Origin: Fonticula-like sp. SCN 57-25
Lineage: Eukaryota > Nucleariida > Rotosphaerida
DNA length: 29,750 nucleotides
Assembly: GCA_001724245.1 (NCBI GenBank)
Contig: MEDX01000050.1
Coordinates: 1-29,750, forward strand
Direction of reading: 5' to 3'
This document shows positions 1-11,600 of the stretch, piece by piece (positions within the stretch are counted from its first letter, which is position 1; the number at the start of each line of letters is the position of its first letter). Made by a program: the position numbers and the translations under genes. The notes under the pieces were generated by a model. That model worked only from the letters and a program-made list of their open reading frames with translations, was not told the origin of the DNA and did no database searches.

Positions 1-510
1 CCCGATCGAATTTGATTCGAGAAGGAATCGATCCCGCCACGATCCACATCACCGGCAATCCCGTCGTCGATTCTCTCAAACGGATCGCGGAACGAGACGA
101 GCCGCTACCGGTCGATCTCCCGCCTTCCCCCCGTATGATTCTGATCACGGCGCATCGAAGAGAGAGCCTGGGAATTCCCTTGCTCCGAATTTGTCAGGCG
201 ATCTCCGCTCTCCATCGAAAACATCCAGATGTCGAATTTCTCTGGCCGATCCATCCCAATCCTTCAATCCGGCCGATCGTTCAAGCTGAGATTGGAGGCC
301 TGGAACGCGTCCATCTCTGCGATCCCTTGCCGTACGCTCAGTTTGTTTCCGCGATGAAACGCTCCACGCTCATCCTGACAGACTCCGGGGGCGTGCAGGA
401 GGAAGCCCCGGCACTCGGTAAGCCTGTTCTTGTGCTCCGGCCCGACAGCGAACGCCCGGAGGCAATTTCCGCCGGCGTCGCCCGAATCGGCGGCAACCGC
501 GAGCGTGTCT
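1..510 (+). CDS. wecB: Bacterial-type UDP-N-acetylglucosamine 2-epimerase fragment (WecB/MnaA), truncated at both ends
   Basis: This is an open frame from base 3, with no start codon in the window. It interconverts UDP-GlcNAc and UDP-ManNAc in bacterial envelope polysaccharide synthesis. The readable part corresponds to roughly the middle and C-terminal half of a ~375-residue enzyme. Family blocks seen in order are ITGNPVVDSL, ITAHRRES, the WPIHPNP block, the LTDSGGVQEEAPALGKPVLVLR block, and ERPEA followed by AG. Family-like sequence stops near base 500-510. From there the frame runs into arginine-rich nonsense, while an overlapping frame becomes the eukaryotic gene downstream. Codon choice (CGA, CGG, ATC, GGA) looks bacterial and there is no intron. 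It is either a contaminant joined during amplification or assembly, or a recently inserted and now broken bacterial gene. The family call is firm; the origin is inference. Confidence 0.85.
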
Positions 511-1848
511 GCTGCCGTGTCCGAGCCGTCCGCCACTACTGGCAAAAAGCGCGCGGCCTCCCCCGAGCAGTCGCTTGCGGCCAAGCATAATCGCAAGGCG
601 GGTCGGCAGGCCGCCGCGGTGGCCGCCAAGAAGCGCCGCGTGCTAGAGGCCGCAAACGAGACCGAATACTACTTTGAGAACGGCCTTCGCAAGGTGCGTC
701 CGTACAAATTCATCTACCACGCGCACGCGAAAGGGCGCTGGCTCGGCCGCCCTCTGCTCGATGTCTTCATGGGCGAGTTTCGCGACTTGACGCCGGCCTA
801 CTACAAGGATGCGATCGAGACCGGGCGCATCACGGTGAACGGCGCCAAGTCTTCGGTTGACTATATTGTGCGCAACGGCGACCTGATCGGCCACGCGCTG
901 CATCGCGTCGAGCCCCCCGTGACGGGCGACCCCATCGGTATCGTGTCCCAAACCGACGATCTCCTCGTGGTGAGCAAGCCCGCGTCGATCCCGGTGCACC
1001 CCTCTGGCCGCTACCGCCACAACTCTCTCCTCTTTATTCTCCGCCGCGAGCACGAAGAGTTTGCCGAGCTGTACCCGATCCACCGCCTCGACCGCCTGAC
1101 GTCGGGCGTGCTGCTCCTCCCGCGCACCAAGGCAAAGTCGCTCGAGCTGCAGCGGCAGCTGCTCGGCCAGGAGCTCCAGAAGGAGTACCTCTGCCGCGTA
1201 CAGGGCGTGTTTCCAGAAGGGGAAGTCGAGTGCGCCGAGCCGATCGCCGTCTTTCACCACAAGCTCGGCCTGAATGTCGTCGCAAAGGACGGCAAGCCGT
1301 GCCGCACTGTCTTTCGCCGCGTCGCCACGACCGGGCGCACCTCGCTGGTGCACTGCCGACCCTACACGGGCCGCACGCACCAGATCCGCGTGCACTTGCA
1401 GTTTCTTGGCTTTCCAATTGCCAACGACCCGCTGTACGCGCACCCGGCGTGGGGGCCGGCGCGCGGTCGGGGCGGCGTCGACGAGGAGGAGCGGCAACGC
1501 GTCCTCGAGCGGTTCTACGGCATGCAGCAGCGCGGGACGTACGACGAGGAGGCGCGCGGCGTCATAGAAAAGAAAAAGGAAGCGGAGGAACCAAAGGAAA
1601 AGACGGCGGCAGAGGCCGCAGAGTCTTTTTGGTCATCGCCGTCGGCGGCGGTGAGCCAGCGGCCCGACCCGCCGCCGCACAAGATGTGCCTGTGGCTGCA
1701 CGCGCACAAGTACTCGGGGCCCGCCTGGGAGCATGTCGCGCCGCCGCCGGCGTGGGCGAGCGAGGACTTTGAGGACGACAAGGACATTGAGCTGTCGACG
1801 ATATGGAGCGAGCTCGCAGTCGACCTCGGCGACGAAGGCGACAACTAG
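490..1848 (+). CDS. RluA-family tRNA/RNA pseudouridine synthase (Pus8/Pus9/Rib2/RPUSD2 type), 5'-truncated
   Basis: The enzyme isomerises uridine to pseudouridine; fungal members of this subfamily modify tRNA position 32. The order is an Ala/Ser/Lys-rich basic leader (to ~660), the YYFENGLRKV block, and an S4-like RNA-binding segment (AYYKDAIETGRITVNG, bases ~792-840). The catalytic domain follows, with IHRLDRLTSG; the catalytic Asp codon is 1090-1092. RPYTGRTHQIRVHLQ follows at ~1360-1400. A Glu/Lys linker comes next, then a C-terminal MCLWLHAHKYSG block typical of eukaryotic members. The stop is TAG at 1846-1848. The gene is intronless, unlike most neighbours. No in-frame ATG precedes the one inside the S4 region (~769), so the natural start is missing and the left side is replaced by the bacterial fragment. 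It is convergent with the SNAPIN gene 110 bases away. The family is certain; the exact paralogue is inferred. Confidence 0.9.
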   Translation, partial: AATASVSAAVSEPSATTGKKRAASPEQSLAAKHNRKAGRQAAAVAAKKRRVLEAANETEYYFENGLRKVRPYKFIYHAHAKGRWLGRPLLDVFMGEFRDLTPAYYKDAIETGRITVNGAKSSVDYIVRNGDLIGHALHRVEPPVTGDPIGIVSQTDDLLVVSKPASIPVHPSGRYRHNSLLFILRREHEEFAELYPIHRLDRLTSGVLLLPRTKAKSLELQRQLLGQELQKEYLCRVQGVFPEGEVECAEPIAVFHHKLGLNVVAKDGKPCRTVFRRVATTGRTSLVHCRPYTGRTHQIRVHLQFLGFPIANDPLYAHPAWGPARGRGGVDEEERQRVLERFYGMQQRGTYDEEARGVIEKKKEAEEPKEKTAAEAAESFWSSPSAAVSQRPDPPPHKMCLWLHAHKYSGPAWEHVAPPPAWASEDFEDDKDIELSTIWSELAVDLGDEGDN

Positions 1849-1958
1849 AGTGTATATACGACCTTTTCGTGTACATCCCCTTTAATCGACGATCAATATA
1901 TTATCCGAAATATTTTACTCGAGACATTTTGCAAATAGAGAAACAAGAAAATAATAGT

Positions 1959-2359
1959 CTAGGCGACCGGCCGGCGCCGGCTGGCGGCATGGTACAGGCG
2001 GTCGAGGCGCTCCTGGATCACGCGCAGATGCTGGTGGACATGCTGAACGCGCCTCCTCGAGTTGGCAAGCTTTTGCACGTAGGGATCAAGGTTGGGCGTC
2101 TTGGATACCTCCACAAACTTTTGGAGCTCGCTCGATAACCGATCAATCTCCTTGAACAGGTCTATTTGGCTCTCGCGCACGGCCGTCACGCTCACATCAA
2201 GATCGTGCACAAGCGGTACCAAAAGATCAACAATGCCCTAAACAAACTATAAGAAACCATACTTAATATAAAACCATCCCGTACCTTTGTCAGCTCCTCC
2301 TTGGCCACCTCCAGCTCGTGCGAAAACTGCGTGTTGTCCGCCTCCTGCGCCGTCGCCAT
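1959..2359 (-). CDS. SNAPIN: SNAPIN (BLOC-1/BORC subunit), two exons
   Basis: Exons are 2359-2285 and 2237-1959, giving about 117 residues; the intron 2284-2238 is 47 bases with donor GTACGG. Snapin is a small coiled-coil subunit of BLOC-1 and BORC, acting in lysosome and endosome positioning and SNARE-linked trafficking. The family signature is clear in exon 2: L-V-P-L-V-H-D-L-D, AVRESQ, a helical DRLSSEL block, then LDPYVQKLANSRRRV and a QERLDRLYH helix, in the same order as animal snapin (136 residues in human). The N-terminus is a short Glu/Lys helix. The start at 2359 is the first ATG in frame and gives a phase-0 splice. The gene is divergent from RPS14 with 160 bases between the start codons. 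No membrane segment is seen, as expected. Confidence 0.86.
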
Positions 2360-2519
2360 CGCCGCTCACAACAGGCCGGGTCGCGGGTCACGTGATTTGA
2401 TGGTGATCAGCCAGATCTTGATGGTCATCAAGAGAGAGTTTGGCTCAGGCGAGGTAACTTGTGCTCGGCCTCTTTCACCCATCCGCCTGTACGACCAACC
2501 GGCGCGTTGAGTAGTAATC
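2360..2519. promoter_or_regulatory. Divergent promoter between SNAPIN and RPS14
   Basis: 160 bases separate the two start codons. It contains the palindrome TCACGTGA (2388-2395), which fits the CACGTG site of bHLH factors. No TATA box is evident. CACGTG is common elsewhere in this GC-rich sequence, so a regulatory role is only a suggestion. Confidence 0.4.
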
Positions 2520-3611
<1,092 letters not shown>

Positions 3612-3718
3612 TAGAGACACTTCCATTGCACACACATCACTTGAAAGTTGTTCAAAAGAGAGAGACATGACTGAGACGATTCTCTACATTCAAATCTCTC
3701 CCTCCCTTCCCGCCTGCC

Positions 3719-4279
3719 ATGAGCCTTCAAGCTGTCGTGTGCGACAAGAACTGCGCCGCCATCGGCCCGTACTGTATGCGCCTGTGCTGCTCGTTGCCTA
3801 TACCGTGCTAACAGTTTGGCGTTGAAGCCTCGGCCATTGTCGCCAATGGCCTTGTCTTTGCCTCTGGCCAGATTGGCGGCCATCTCCCCGACGGTCGCCT
3901 GGACGAGACCATTGAGGCCCAGACGGTGCGTTCCATCAAGCAGTGTAGGTAGTGTTATTAACGCCCCTTCTTTCATGTGCACAGACGCAGACGCTCGTCA
4001 ACCTCAAGAACGTGCTCGAGGCCGCCGGCTCGTCCATGAGCCTCGTGACCAAGTGCACCGTGTACCTCGCCAACTTTGATCACTTTGCGGCCATGAACGC
4101 CGTCTATGCCTCGGTGCGCCTCTTTATATCCACATTGTGCGTCTGTGCTCATAATTGTGTATGAATAGGCGTTTGGCGAGCACCGCCCGGCGCGCGTGTG
4201 CATCCAGGTGTCGCGCCTCCCCAAGGACGCCCTCGTCGAGATCGACGCCATCGCCGTCCTCGCCAACGCTTCCCTGTAA
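3719..4279 (+). CDS. RIDA: RidA/YjgF/UK114 family 2-iminobutanoate/2-iminopropanoate deaminase, four exons
   Basis: Exons are 3719-3773, 3828-3925, 3985-4113 and 4169-4279, giving 130 residues, typical for RidA. The enzyme hydrolyses reactive enamine/imine intermediates released by PLP enzymes such as threonine dehydratase, protecting other PLP enzymes. Motifs are AIGPYSSA near residue 15, [20 protein letters not shown], and a [20 protein letters not shown] block. The last holds the conserved substrate-binding Arg and the following Glu. The first intron (3774-3827) must use the AG at 3826-3827, not the nearer AG at 3813-3814, because only that acceptor keeps frame and restores the family spacing between GPYS and SGQIG. 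Donors are GTATGC, GTGCGT and GTGCGC. No mitochondrial presequence is evident, so a cytosolic location is likely. Confidence 0.95.
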
Positions 4280-4592
4280 GCACGCGGCAAGTTTAGCGCA
4301 CCCCTTTCAATACAGTATCAATAAAGTTCTATTCCTATTCTATGAAAGCAAGCTATGCAACGCGTATGCGCTCATACACTATCATACACTATCATGATAC
4401 ACTCTCAAATGATCTAGTTTTCAATGCAGTTTTTATTACCTTTCCAGGCGACAACAAGCTATACATTGCATTGCGTGCGCGGCACTGTATCCATAGCGCG
4501 CACAATTACACGAAAAAGCGGCAAAGAAAACGAGCGAAATAGAAAACATTCGGTCGCCCCAAAAACGAATATCACAGCACCGACGCTTTCCC
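4280..4592. other. Convergent spacer RidA/Mrt4 with a likely polyadenylation signal
   Basis: AATAAA at 4320-4325, 41 bases after the RidA stop, is a plausible polyadenylation signal. The rest is AT-leaning with a short 'atacactatcat' reiteration at 4374-4400. No gene is evident. Confidence 0.5.
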
Positions 4593-6105
4593 TTACTCGT
4601 CGTCCTCCTCATCCTCCTCATCTTCCTCCTCATCGTCGTCCTCCATGGCGTCCTCGTCCTTGGGCGCCTTGGCGGGCCGCACGCGGTTGGCCTGCTTGGC
4701 CTTTTGGCGCGCAGCGAGCTCCTCGGCCGTCGGCTCGACGAGCGTCGTCACCTTGCCGGCGTGCCAGTAGCCGAGCAGCTCAACCTTGAACTCGGCAATG
4801 GGCATCATAAGAAGTTTCTGCCAACGAAAGGTGAGCAAAGGGGGTAAAGAGCCAATCAGAGACGAGAAAAAGTCATATAAAAATGATACCAAAGTGATAC
4901 CAAAGTGAAGCAAAAGTGACACATGGGCAAGCAACGTAATACGTGAGCAAGCAAAAGAGATACACCGCCAATCATAGACACCCAAAAGTGATACACAGCC
5001 AATCAACAACCGCCAAAAAATTCACTTTGCCAATCATGACGTACCAAGATCTGCGCCTGCTCGGGCGTGAGCGCCTGGCCGGGCGTCGCCACCGTGTACG
5101 ACCTGAGGTTCATGACCTTGCCTGCTCAAGTGTCAGTGGCGGTAAAGGAAAGGAAAGAGACGCACCGTTCTTGAGGGCGGTCGTCATGCCGAGCTTGCGG
5201 AGCGTCGGCTCGAGCGTGTGCACCATCGGCTCAAGGCCGGCCATCACTTGGCCTGGGAACGATCGTCAGCATTTGTAGGACGAAGGGCGAAAACAGATAT
5301 GAAAATGAGTACATGTACACACATAAATGTACATGACACGTATGTACATTCATATACAGAGACATACAAACACCTTTACCATACACTCATACCCATACAC
5401 TCACACCCATACACTCATACCCACACCAATACCCATATCAATACTTACACCAATACTCACACCACCACACTATAACCATATACACTCAAAACTTTTCACT
5501 ATTATCGTCATAATTAGCCATGGAAAACGTACCTTCCGGGACGACGATCTCGTCCGAGGGGATGAAGCCCGAGCGGGCGTACTCGGTCTTGACAAACGTG
5601 TCAAAGTAGTCCTGCACCTCGGTGGGCTTGGAGTTGGTCATGAAGAGACCGACCTGGCCGGTGAGGCGCAGCGCAATCTCGTGAAGGTTCTTGTGCTGCT
5701 CGGTCTCGCGCGTGTTGCCGAGCGCGATGCTCATCACGCGGTTCTTGCCCATGAAGAACCTGCAGGAAAGGGTAAGACAGGGCCACGCGGGGGGGAATGG
5801 CGCACCGGCTCGTCTCCCAGTCGGAGCGGACGTCCTTCAGGTGCGCATTGCGCATATTATCGACCGAGAAAACATACACGTACGAGAACTCGTCAAGGGC
5901 AGAGCGGATCTACAGAGCACGGAAAGATCAGCAACAGCGGCCAGTCAGCGGTCAAACATACGTCCTCCATCATGCTGTCCTTGGCGACGCGCCCCTTCTT
6001 CTGGGTCTGCGTCAGCGACACTATAATTGAACGAACGTGTCAGTTATGCGTGTGCGCAAGGGGGAGAGAGGGCGTACCGAGCTTGGAGCGTTTCGACTTT
6101 GGCAT
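4593..6105 (-). CDS. MRTO4: mRNA turnover protein 4 homologue (Mrt4/MRTO4), ribosome assembly factor, seven exons
   Basis: Exons are 6105-6078, 6020-5962, 5909-5806, 5759-5533, 5252-5166, 5121-5045 and 4817-4593, giving 268 residues (239 in human). Mrt4 is a nucleolar paralogue of stalk protein P0 that holds the P0 site on pre-60S particles until it is exchanged. Blocks seen are the basic start MPKSKRSK, VSLTQTQKKG, VFSVDNMRN, LKDVRSDWE, a FFMGKNRVMSIALG block, EVGLF-like GQVGLFMTN, YARSGF, LRKLGMTTALKNGKV, LTPEQAQILK and MAEF-like PIAEFKVELLGYW. The protein ends in a long Asp/Glu tail (from ~4640 down), longer than in human. Introns 4 (5532-5253) and 6 (5044-4818) are 280 and 227 bases and repeat-rich; the other four are 44-57 bases. 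Donors are GTACG or GTGCG except intron 2 (GTATGT). All phases join cleanly. Confidence 0.94.
4880..5000. repeat. Degenerate short repeats in Mrt4 intron 6
   Basis: Units such as 'gataccaaagt' (4885-4910) and 'cagccaatca'/'cgccaatca' (4968-5005) recur imperfectly and fill much of this 227-base intron. Confidence 0.6.
5375..5470. repeat. Tandem 'catacactcataccca' repeats in Mrt4 intron 4
   Basis: Several imperfect head-to-tail copies of an approximately 14-17 base CA/TA-rich unit lie inside the 280-base intron. They appear as a purine-poor tract on the plus strand. Confidence 0.75.
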
Positions 6106-7053
6106 GGCGGCGGGTGATGCTCCAGGTGTGGTTCCTCCACGTGCCGCTTGCAAACTGAAATCTGGTTTGCATCGAGCAAAGTGAGATCAGTTTGCGTCAT
6201 GTCAGGGCAGTATGCGGCTTGCTTGCCTATGCGCTCGTGCACCGGGATCAATGCACATGCACGGTGGGCGAGGAATAAGACAATACGACGAGCATGTACA
6301 TAAAGAGCGTGTATAACTACCGAGCATTATTTGACCTTCTTGTATTTTGTGGGCGATCTCACCAAGTCATATCTGCATATTTGAGGCCAAACATACGCTC
6401 ACGAAATAAGCAATGCATAATATATATTCTCAATGTACAATACCGACCTAACATATCAAGCTCTGTTTTATCAAATACGTACAATTGAATACGCGAGCGC
6501 AGCATGCCGTGGCATTCTTGTGATATATTTGTTCGTTGATCTTCATCTTACCAACATGATGTCGACATCAAAAGATCGCCGAGATCGCCAAAAATGACAC
6601 TGCGCATCACCCGCAGCATGTCCTCCCCTCCTTAACACGCACAAACCCGCCGTCGCCCACTCCCTCTGACCTCATCCGCATCATCGCCTATCGATGTCAC
6701 CATCTCGCAACACGTCCCAAAAAGGAAATCTGGGCTACTTTGTACAATGCGCATTTGGGCAGGCCCAAGCGGCCCAATTTGAATTCTCTGCCTCGCGGCG
6801 CGCGCCTCTTTCGTTCCTTTGGGCCGGGCAGCGCCATTTTTGTCTTTCCCTTCGTGCCTCCTGCTTTTCCCTTTCCTTTCGCTGTTTCTCGGCGGTCGAG
6901 TCTCGGTGGTGACTGCAGCGGTACGCTATGCTGACAGGGTGGCACGACGCAACTGCCGCTCTTGCTCTTTTCCCCTCTGCCCGGGGCGCCGGCGGGGCGC
7001 TGACGCGCGCTTTCAGGTAGCGGTTTAGAATTTAGACGACGGCGGTGAGGAGC
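6106..7053. other. Divergent spacer upstream of Mrt4 and the bZIP-like gene
   Basis: 948 bases. The half nearer Mrt4 (6106-6600) is AT-rich with no coding signal; CACGTG at 6138-6143 lies 33 bases upstream of the Mrt4 ATG. The other half (6690-7050) is GC-rich with pyrimidine tracts. It contains a 72-codon ATG frame (6694-6912) that resembles nothing I know. A donor-like GTACGC at 6921 and a TTTCAG ending at 7016 could bound a 96-base intron in the 5' leader of the gene at 7054. Confidence 0.4.
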
Positions 7054-7964
7054 ATGCAGCGGTGCTCAGACGACTGGGACCCAAAGCTCGTCGACTATGG
7101 CGCGGCGGGTACGACTAACAGTGTGGACCGCGTGCGGTGCTGATCTTGGACGCTGACATAATGGTAGGCGAGCTCGGCCGGAAAAATAGCAGCGGCCTCG
7201 AGCTGGAGCGCGACAGTGTCGAGTGGGCGGCGTTCCAGGCCGAGTACGCCGCGCTTCATCCGCCTAGTGACCTCTCCGAGTTTGCGCCCCTCCTGCCGCC
7301 TTTTCGACTGTCGAGCGCCGGAAGCTTGACCGAGACCCTCCAGAGCCCGAGCTTTGAACCTGCCGCCCTCAGCGACGTGCCGGGCCTCGCGCCGGCCGTC
7401 CTGCCGGCGCCGTCCATCTACCCCGGCGGCGAGGCGCCGCACCGCTACGACGGGCACGAGGCCAAGCGCTCGTCGCAGCCGCAGAGCAAGGACGACCAGG
7501 ACTATTCCAGTGACGGCTCGCCTGCCTCGTCGTGGTCACAAAGCGGCGCCTGGAGCGCGTCAGAGTGCGGCGCGGACAGCGGATCGCGCGGGCGGCCGCG
7601 CTCAAGAAAGGAGGCCGTGTTCCGCTCAGGCCGGACGACGCGGCAGACGCGCGGCGGCGCAAGATCGGCGGCCGACATCCCCGGGCGGGCCGAGACTGCC
7701 GTCGGGCGCCTCACGCGAGTCGAGTTTCTGCAGATGATCCAGGGCCTCGAGGAGGAAGAGGCGAACAAGCTGCGCAAGCTGAGGCGGACGCAGCGAAACG
7801 CGCAGTCGCAGCGCGAGTCAAGGCGACTAAAAGCAGAGTTCAAGTCGTGGGTGAGCAGCGACAGCAACAGCAACCGGTCAATAAAGATGAGCGATGCCGA
7901 GGGGCCGTGGCTGAGCAGCATCGCAGAGGACACGGTGCGGGATCGTGACAGATCTATAACATGA
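7054..7964 (+). CDS. Hypothetical protein with a bZIP-like basic region, two exons
   Basis: Exons are 7054-7108 and 7168-7964, giving about 283 residues; the intron 7109-7167 has donor GTACGA. I do not recognise the family. The N-terminal third is mildly acidic with EWAAFQAEYAALHPP and a proline-rich stretch. The middle is Ser/Gln/Asp-rich, low in predicted structure and arginine-rich. A possible helix (FLQMIQGLEEEE) follows, then a strongly basic helix with N-A-Q-S-Q-R-E-S-R near residue 250. This fits the bZIP basic signature N-x7-R and shares N, S, R, S, R positions with plant-type sites. No leucine heptad follows: the first zipper position is Val, then the chain turns Ser/Asn-rich. The start at 7054 is the only nearby ATG giving an in-phase splice. 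A DNA-binding role is inference. It is convergent with the glycosyltransferase gene. Confidence 0.5.
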
Positions 7965-8644
7965 CTGGGAAGCGGCGACGATCAGCTACTATAAAAAGGG
8001 TCTGCGAGACCCGACAAAGCTACAGCAAACGCCGTTTCTATACACGCTCAAGAGGACAAGAGCATTCATGGTTGCGAAACGAATACGAGGCGTGCGCAAG
8101 GCGACAACATCATGATCGCACAAGAGTGACAAGCAGGAGATCGATTTGGTGTGTCAGCACTGCAAAAGTGCTGAAAAGCATTGAAAGGATAAAAAAATTG
8201 CAATACTTTTTACTATTGTACAGGCTCTGTGAGCATTCGTCTTTCTCCATTATGTATTAATACTACACAGGACTACACTGTAATACACTCAATGCCACTC
8301 TTGCTGTACTAACAAGTGCAAGGTGCTGAATCCATATCTGTATTCCGTAAGATTATGATACGCAATACACATTATGGATAAGCAATACAGGCAAGGGTAC
8401 TTTTAGGACATAAATTAGATACTTTTTCTCATGCACTGGGTACTTTAATGTGTACTTTAACTATAGTATACATTGGTTTTACTTGCTTCACATTGTTATT
8501 ACTTGCTTATGTCTCTACAAGTCACTCAATGCCATCTACTATGCAAAAAAGCACTGCATTATATACTGTATATATACGTCCCTTTACCCCCCCAGGACAC
8601 ATCCTCTAATATCAAAATAATATACAAATCCCACCACTCCCAAT
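7965..8644. other. AT-rich convergent spacer
   Basis: 680 bases between two 3' ends. AT-rich, with scattered 'acttg', 'tactttaa' and 'atacactg' reiterations around 8260-8480. I see no gene, RNA gene or clear repeat array. Confidence 0.5.
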
Positions 8645-11600
8645 CTAATCCAACGGCCTCTCATTCCTAATAATCATCTGCGAATTGCACGCAATCCTCG
8701 TCAACTGCATAAGCACCTCTGCCTGACCCGCCTGCTCCCTCTTGAGCGCCTGACCTGCTTTTGCATGTCTGCTTTCTGCTTCTGCTTCATCAAACAGTTT
8801 TGCGACTGAGCGGACGGTGTGGCGAAGGTCGAGCATGCCACGTGCGTGCTGCTCGGCGGCGGCTTGCGTGCGCCGAAGCAAAGTTGTGTCAGAGCCGACG
8901 AGGAAAAGTGCCGAGGCGAAACGATCGGCTAAAAGTGCGTCTGAATCTGCCCCTGATAATGTGGAATCTGCCCCTGAATCTGGGGACGATGTTTGTGTGT
9001 CTGACCCTGAGAAAAAGGACAAAATGCCAGACGTTTCACCTGATACACTGACACTTCCACTATCAGAATCAGCCCCAGATTCAGCAGAGTCAACCCCTGA
9101 CAAACCGCCCTTTGCCTCCACATCAACCACGTGGCCACATTCACTGCAAACAATTTCGCCGACGCCGCCGACATCGGGCGCGACGACAGCGAGCCCGAGC
9201 GCCATTGCCTCCATGGCGACCAATGGCGTGCCTTCCACACGTGACGTCACCAACAAAATATCATGCTGCTCGGCCACGTGGCGCAGCTCATCCCCCTCGA
9301 GCGACCCTAATAAAGTAACAGAGACGCCCAATGAGCGAATAGCAGCGCGGACGGCGGACTCTTCTGGCCCCGCGCCGATCATTGTGGCGTGCACGGTGAG
9401 CGGCGACGCTGATTGGCGGAGACGGTCGATGAGGGCTGCGATGGCCAATGGGAAGAGAGCAGGGCGTTTTTCTTCCGAGAAGCGGCCGACAAAGAGGATG
9501 CGGAGGGTGGGGGGTGGGAGGGGTGGGCGGGGGGCGGTGCGCGAGAAGGCGTCAACGTCAATGCCAATATGGATTACCTGGAAAGATGGTGAGAAAGAGG
9601 AAAATATAGGGCAAATGTGATGTAAAATACAACACAGATAGCATCAAAACTCATGAAAAGTAACAATATTTATCAGTCATACAAGACAAGGTACAAGCAT
9701 CAGTCATACAAGACAAGGTACAAATTATCAATCATACAATGAAAGTAAAAAGTATATCAATCAGACAACAGAAAGTAAAATATATCAGTCATACAATGTA
9801 AATAATATATCAGTCATACATCACCATCATCAATATACAATATACATCCCATACTACTTTCTTTCCCATCTTCGCACCTTTCCTATCTCTGGATCTGCCC
9901 CATTCTCCACCATCTTCTCCCTCAACGCCCTCGATATATACACACTCTTATCAATATACCCCTGCATCCCAATCGACAGCGTCGTAAACCCGCCATCAAT
10001 CCACTCATCCACCCAATTATGATTCAAATCCACAACGGCGCCCACTGGACAATACCGCGCAATAAACGGCAAAAACAAATATGGCGCCGCCGCATTTGAA
10101 ATAAAAAGCGCGCCAATGTCCCTTGTCCTAACAAGGTAGCAGACAAGCTCGCCGTACACGTGCGCAGGTAAATGACCGTTCGCGACGAAAACGTCATCCT
10201 GCCGCGTGGACGCCCGCCCTCTGCCGAGCCACTCATTCCCGGCGGCGCCAAGCGGCTTTTGCGACAGCAATATGGTGGCGCTCCACGCGTGGTCGGCGCC
10301 AGTGAGGCCCTTGATAATGTCCAGCGCGACCTTGTCGGCGCCGCCAACGACGAGCCACGGCAGTAAAACTAGAATGTTGCGCTTGCGCGTGCCGCCGTCT
10401 TTCCCGCGCGAAACGTCAATGTCGGCGCGGCTGAAGAGCGGCTCAAAGTCGAGCGGCTGGTCGCCACGTGGCAGGGCGGCGGTGGTCCAGAAGGCGCGCG
10501 CGGCGGCGTCCGAGGCGAGGCTACGCTCGAGGCGGCGGTCGCCGACCATGCCGGGGCGCAGCGAGGAAAGGGAATTTAAAAGGGAGCGGGAAGTGGAAGG
10601 GCCGAGCGCGCCGCGGCACGTCGGAAGGGCGTGAAAGGCGCCGTCTGGGGAGAGAAATGCGAGCGGTTCGTTGAGGGAGACGCCCGTGCGGAGGTTAAAG
10701 TGGACGGCAAAGACGAGCTCGACGGGCGCGCAAAAGACGGCGGAGGGGGAGGGGGCGGGGAGGGAAAGGTGGCGGATGGCGTGCGTGGAAAAGAGGACGA
10801 GCGAGTCGGCCGCGTGGGCGAGGTCGAGAAGGGCGGCGGCGGACTCGGAGGGCGTCATTGTAAGGGTGGCGTTTTCGCGCCAAAGGTGGGAAAGGGCGCC
10901 GCCAATGACGACATAGTCGGCGGCAGAGTGCACGCGGAGGAGCCACGCGGCTTTTTCAAAAAGGTTTGGCGCAAATTCGTCGCCGATGCGCAGCACGGTC
11001 AAAAGAAAGCCGCGCGCGCTTTTCTTGGCAGTGTCGAGTTCAAACTTGCGCTGCGCGGATGCGGCATCGTCGGGGGGGCATCGGAGAAGCGTCGCGGCGG
11101 AAAGGGAAAGCTCTTTGGCGGCGACGAGCGCCCATTCTACAAAGGCGTCTTTTGATTGCGTGTGGCGATCGAGCTGGAGGACGACGGTGCGCTCGGCGCA
11201 CCCGCGCGCGATGCGGCCAAAGACTTCGAAGCGGCGGGCGGTGCTGCGCGCAATTGAGAGGGATGTTCGCTGCGCGTCGCGCAATAAAAGTTCCATGTCA
11301 ATTGGCTTGTCGTATGAAAAGAGGGCGGAGAGGACGATTGACACGGCGAGATCCTCGCCGCTGCGCAGCATCGACCGGCGCGCGCCCTGAACGCCATAGT
11401 ATGGATTCTCGTCCAGCCGTGGATCAGAATCATCGCCGCGCGACGCGCCATCGCACGCGGCCTGCACGCCGTCAGCGCCATACGAGCTAAACGCCGCGAG
11501 CTCGCGCTTTACGATCGCGCTCACGGTCGATGCCGTGCCATCGTAGGCGCGATTCAGGCGGACCAGGGCGAGGGTGCCCGCAAAGGCGATAATCACAAAA

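Noticed and set aside
643-1497. Long open frame (284 codons) antisense to the pseudouridine synthase
   Set aside because: It is the mirror of a GC-rich coding region; its sequence is Arg/Ala/Leu-rich with no motif, and the sense frame has strong family matches.
3774-3817. Nearest acceptor (AG at 3813-3814) for RidA intron 1
   Set aside because: It puts the rest of exon 2 out of frame and hits a stop; the AG at 3826-3827 restores both frame and conserved spacing.
10631-11155. Plus-strand 174-codon frames over the glycosyltransferase exon
   Set aside because: Shadow frames of the long minus-strand exon; no ATG-led model, no domain, Gly/Arg-rich composition.
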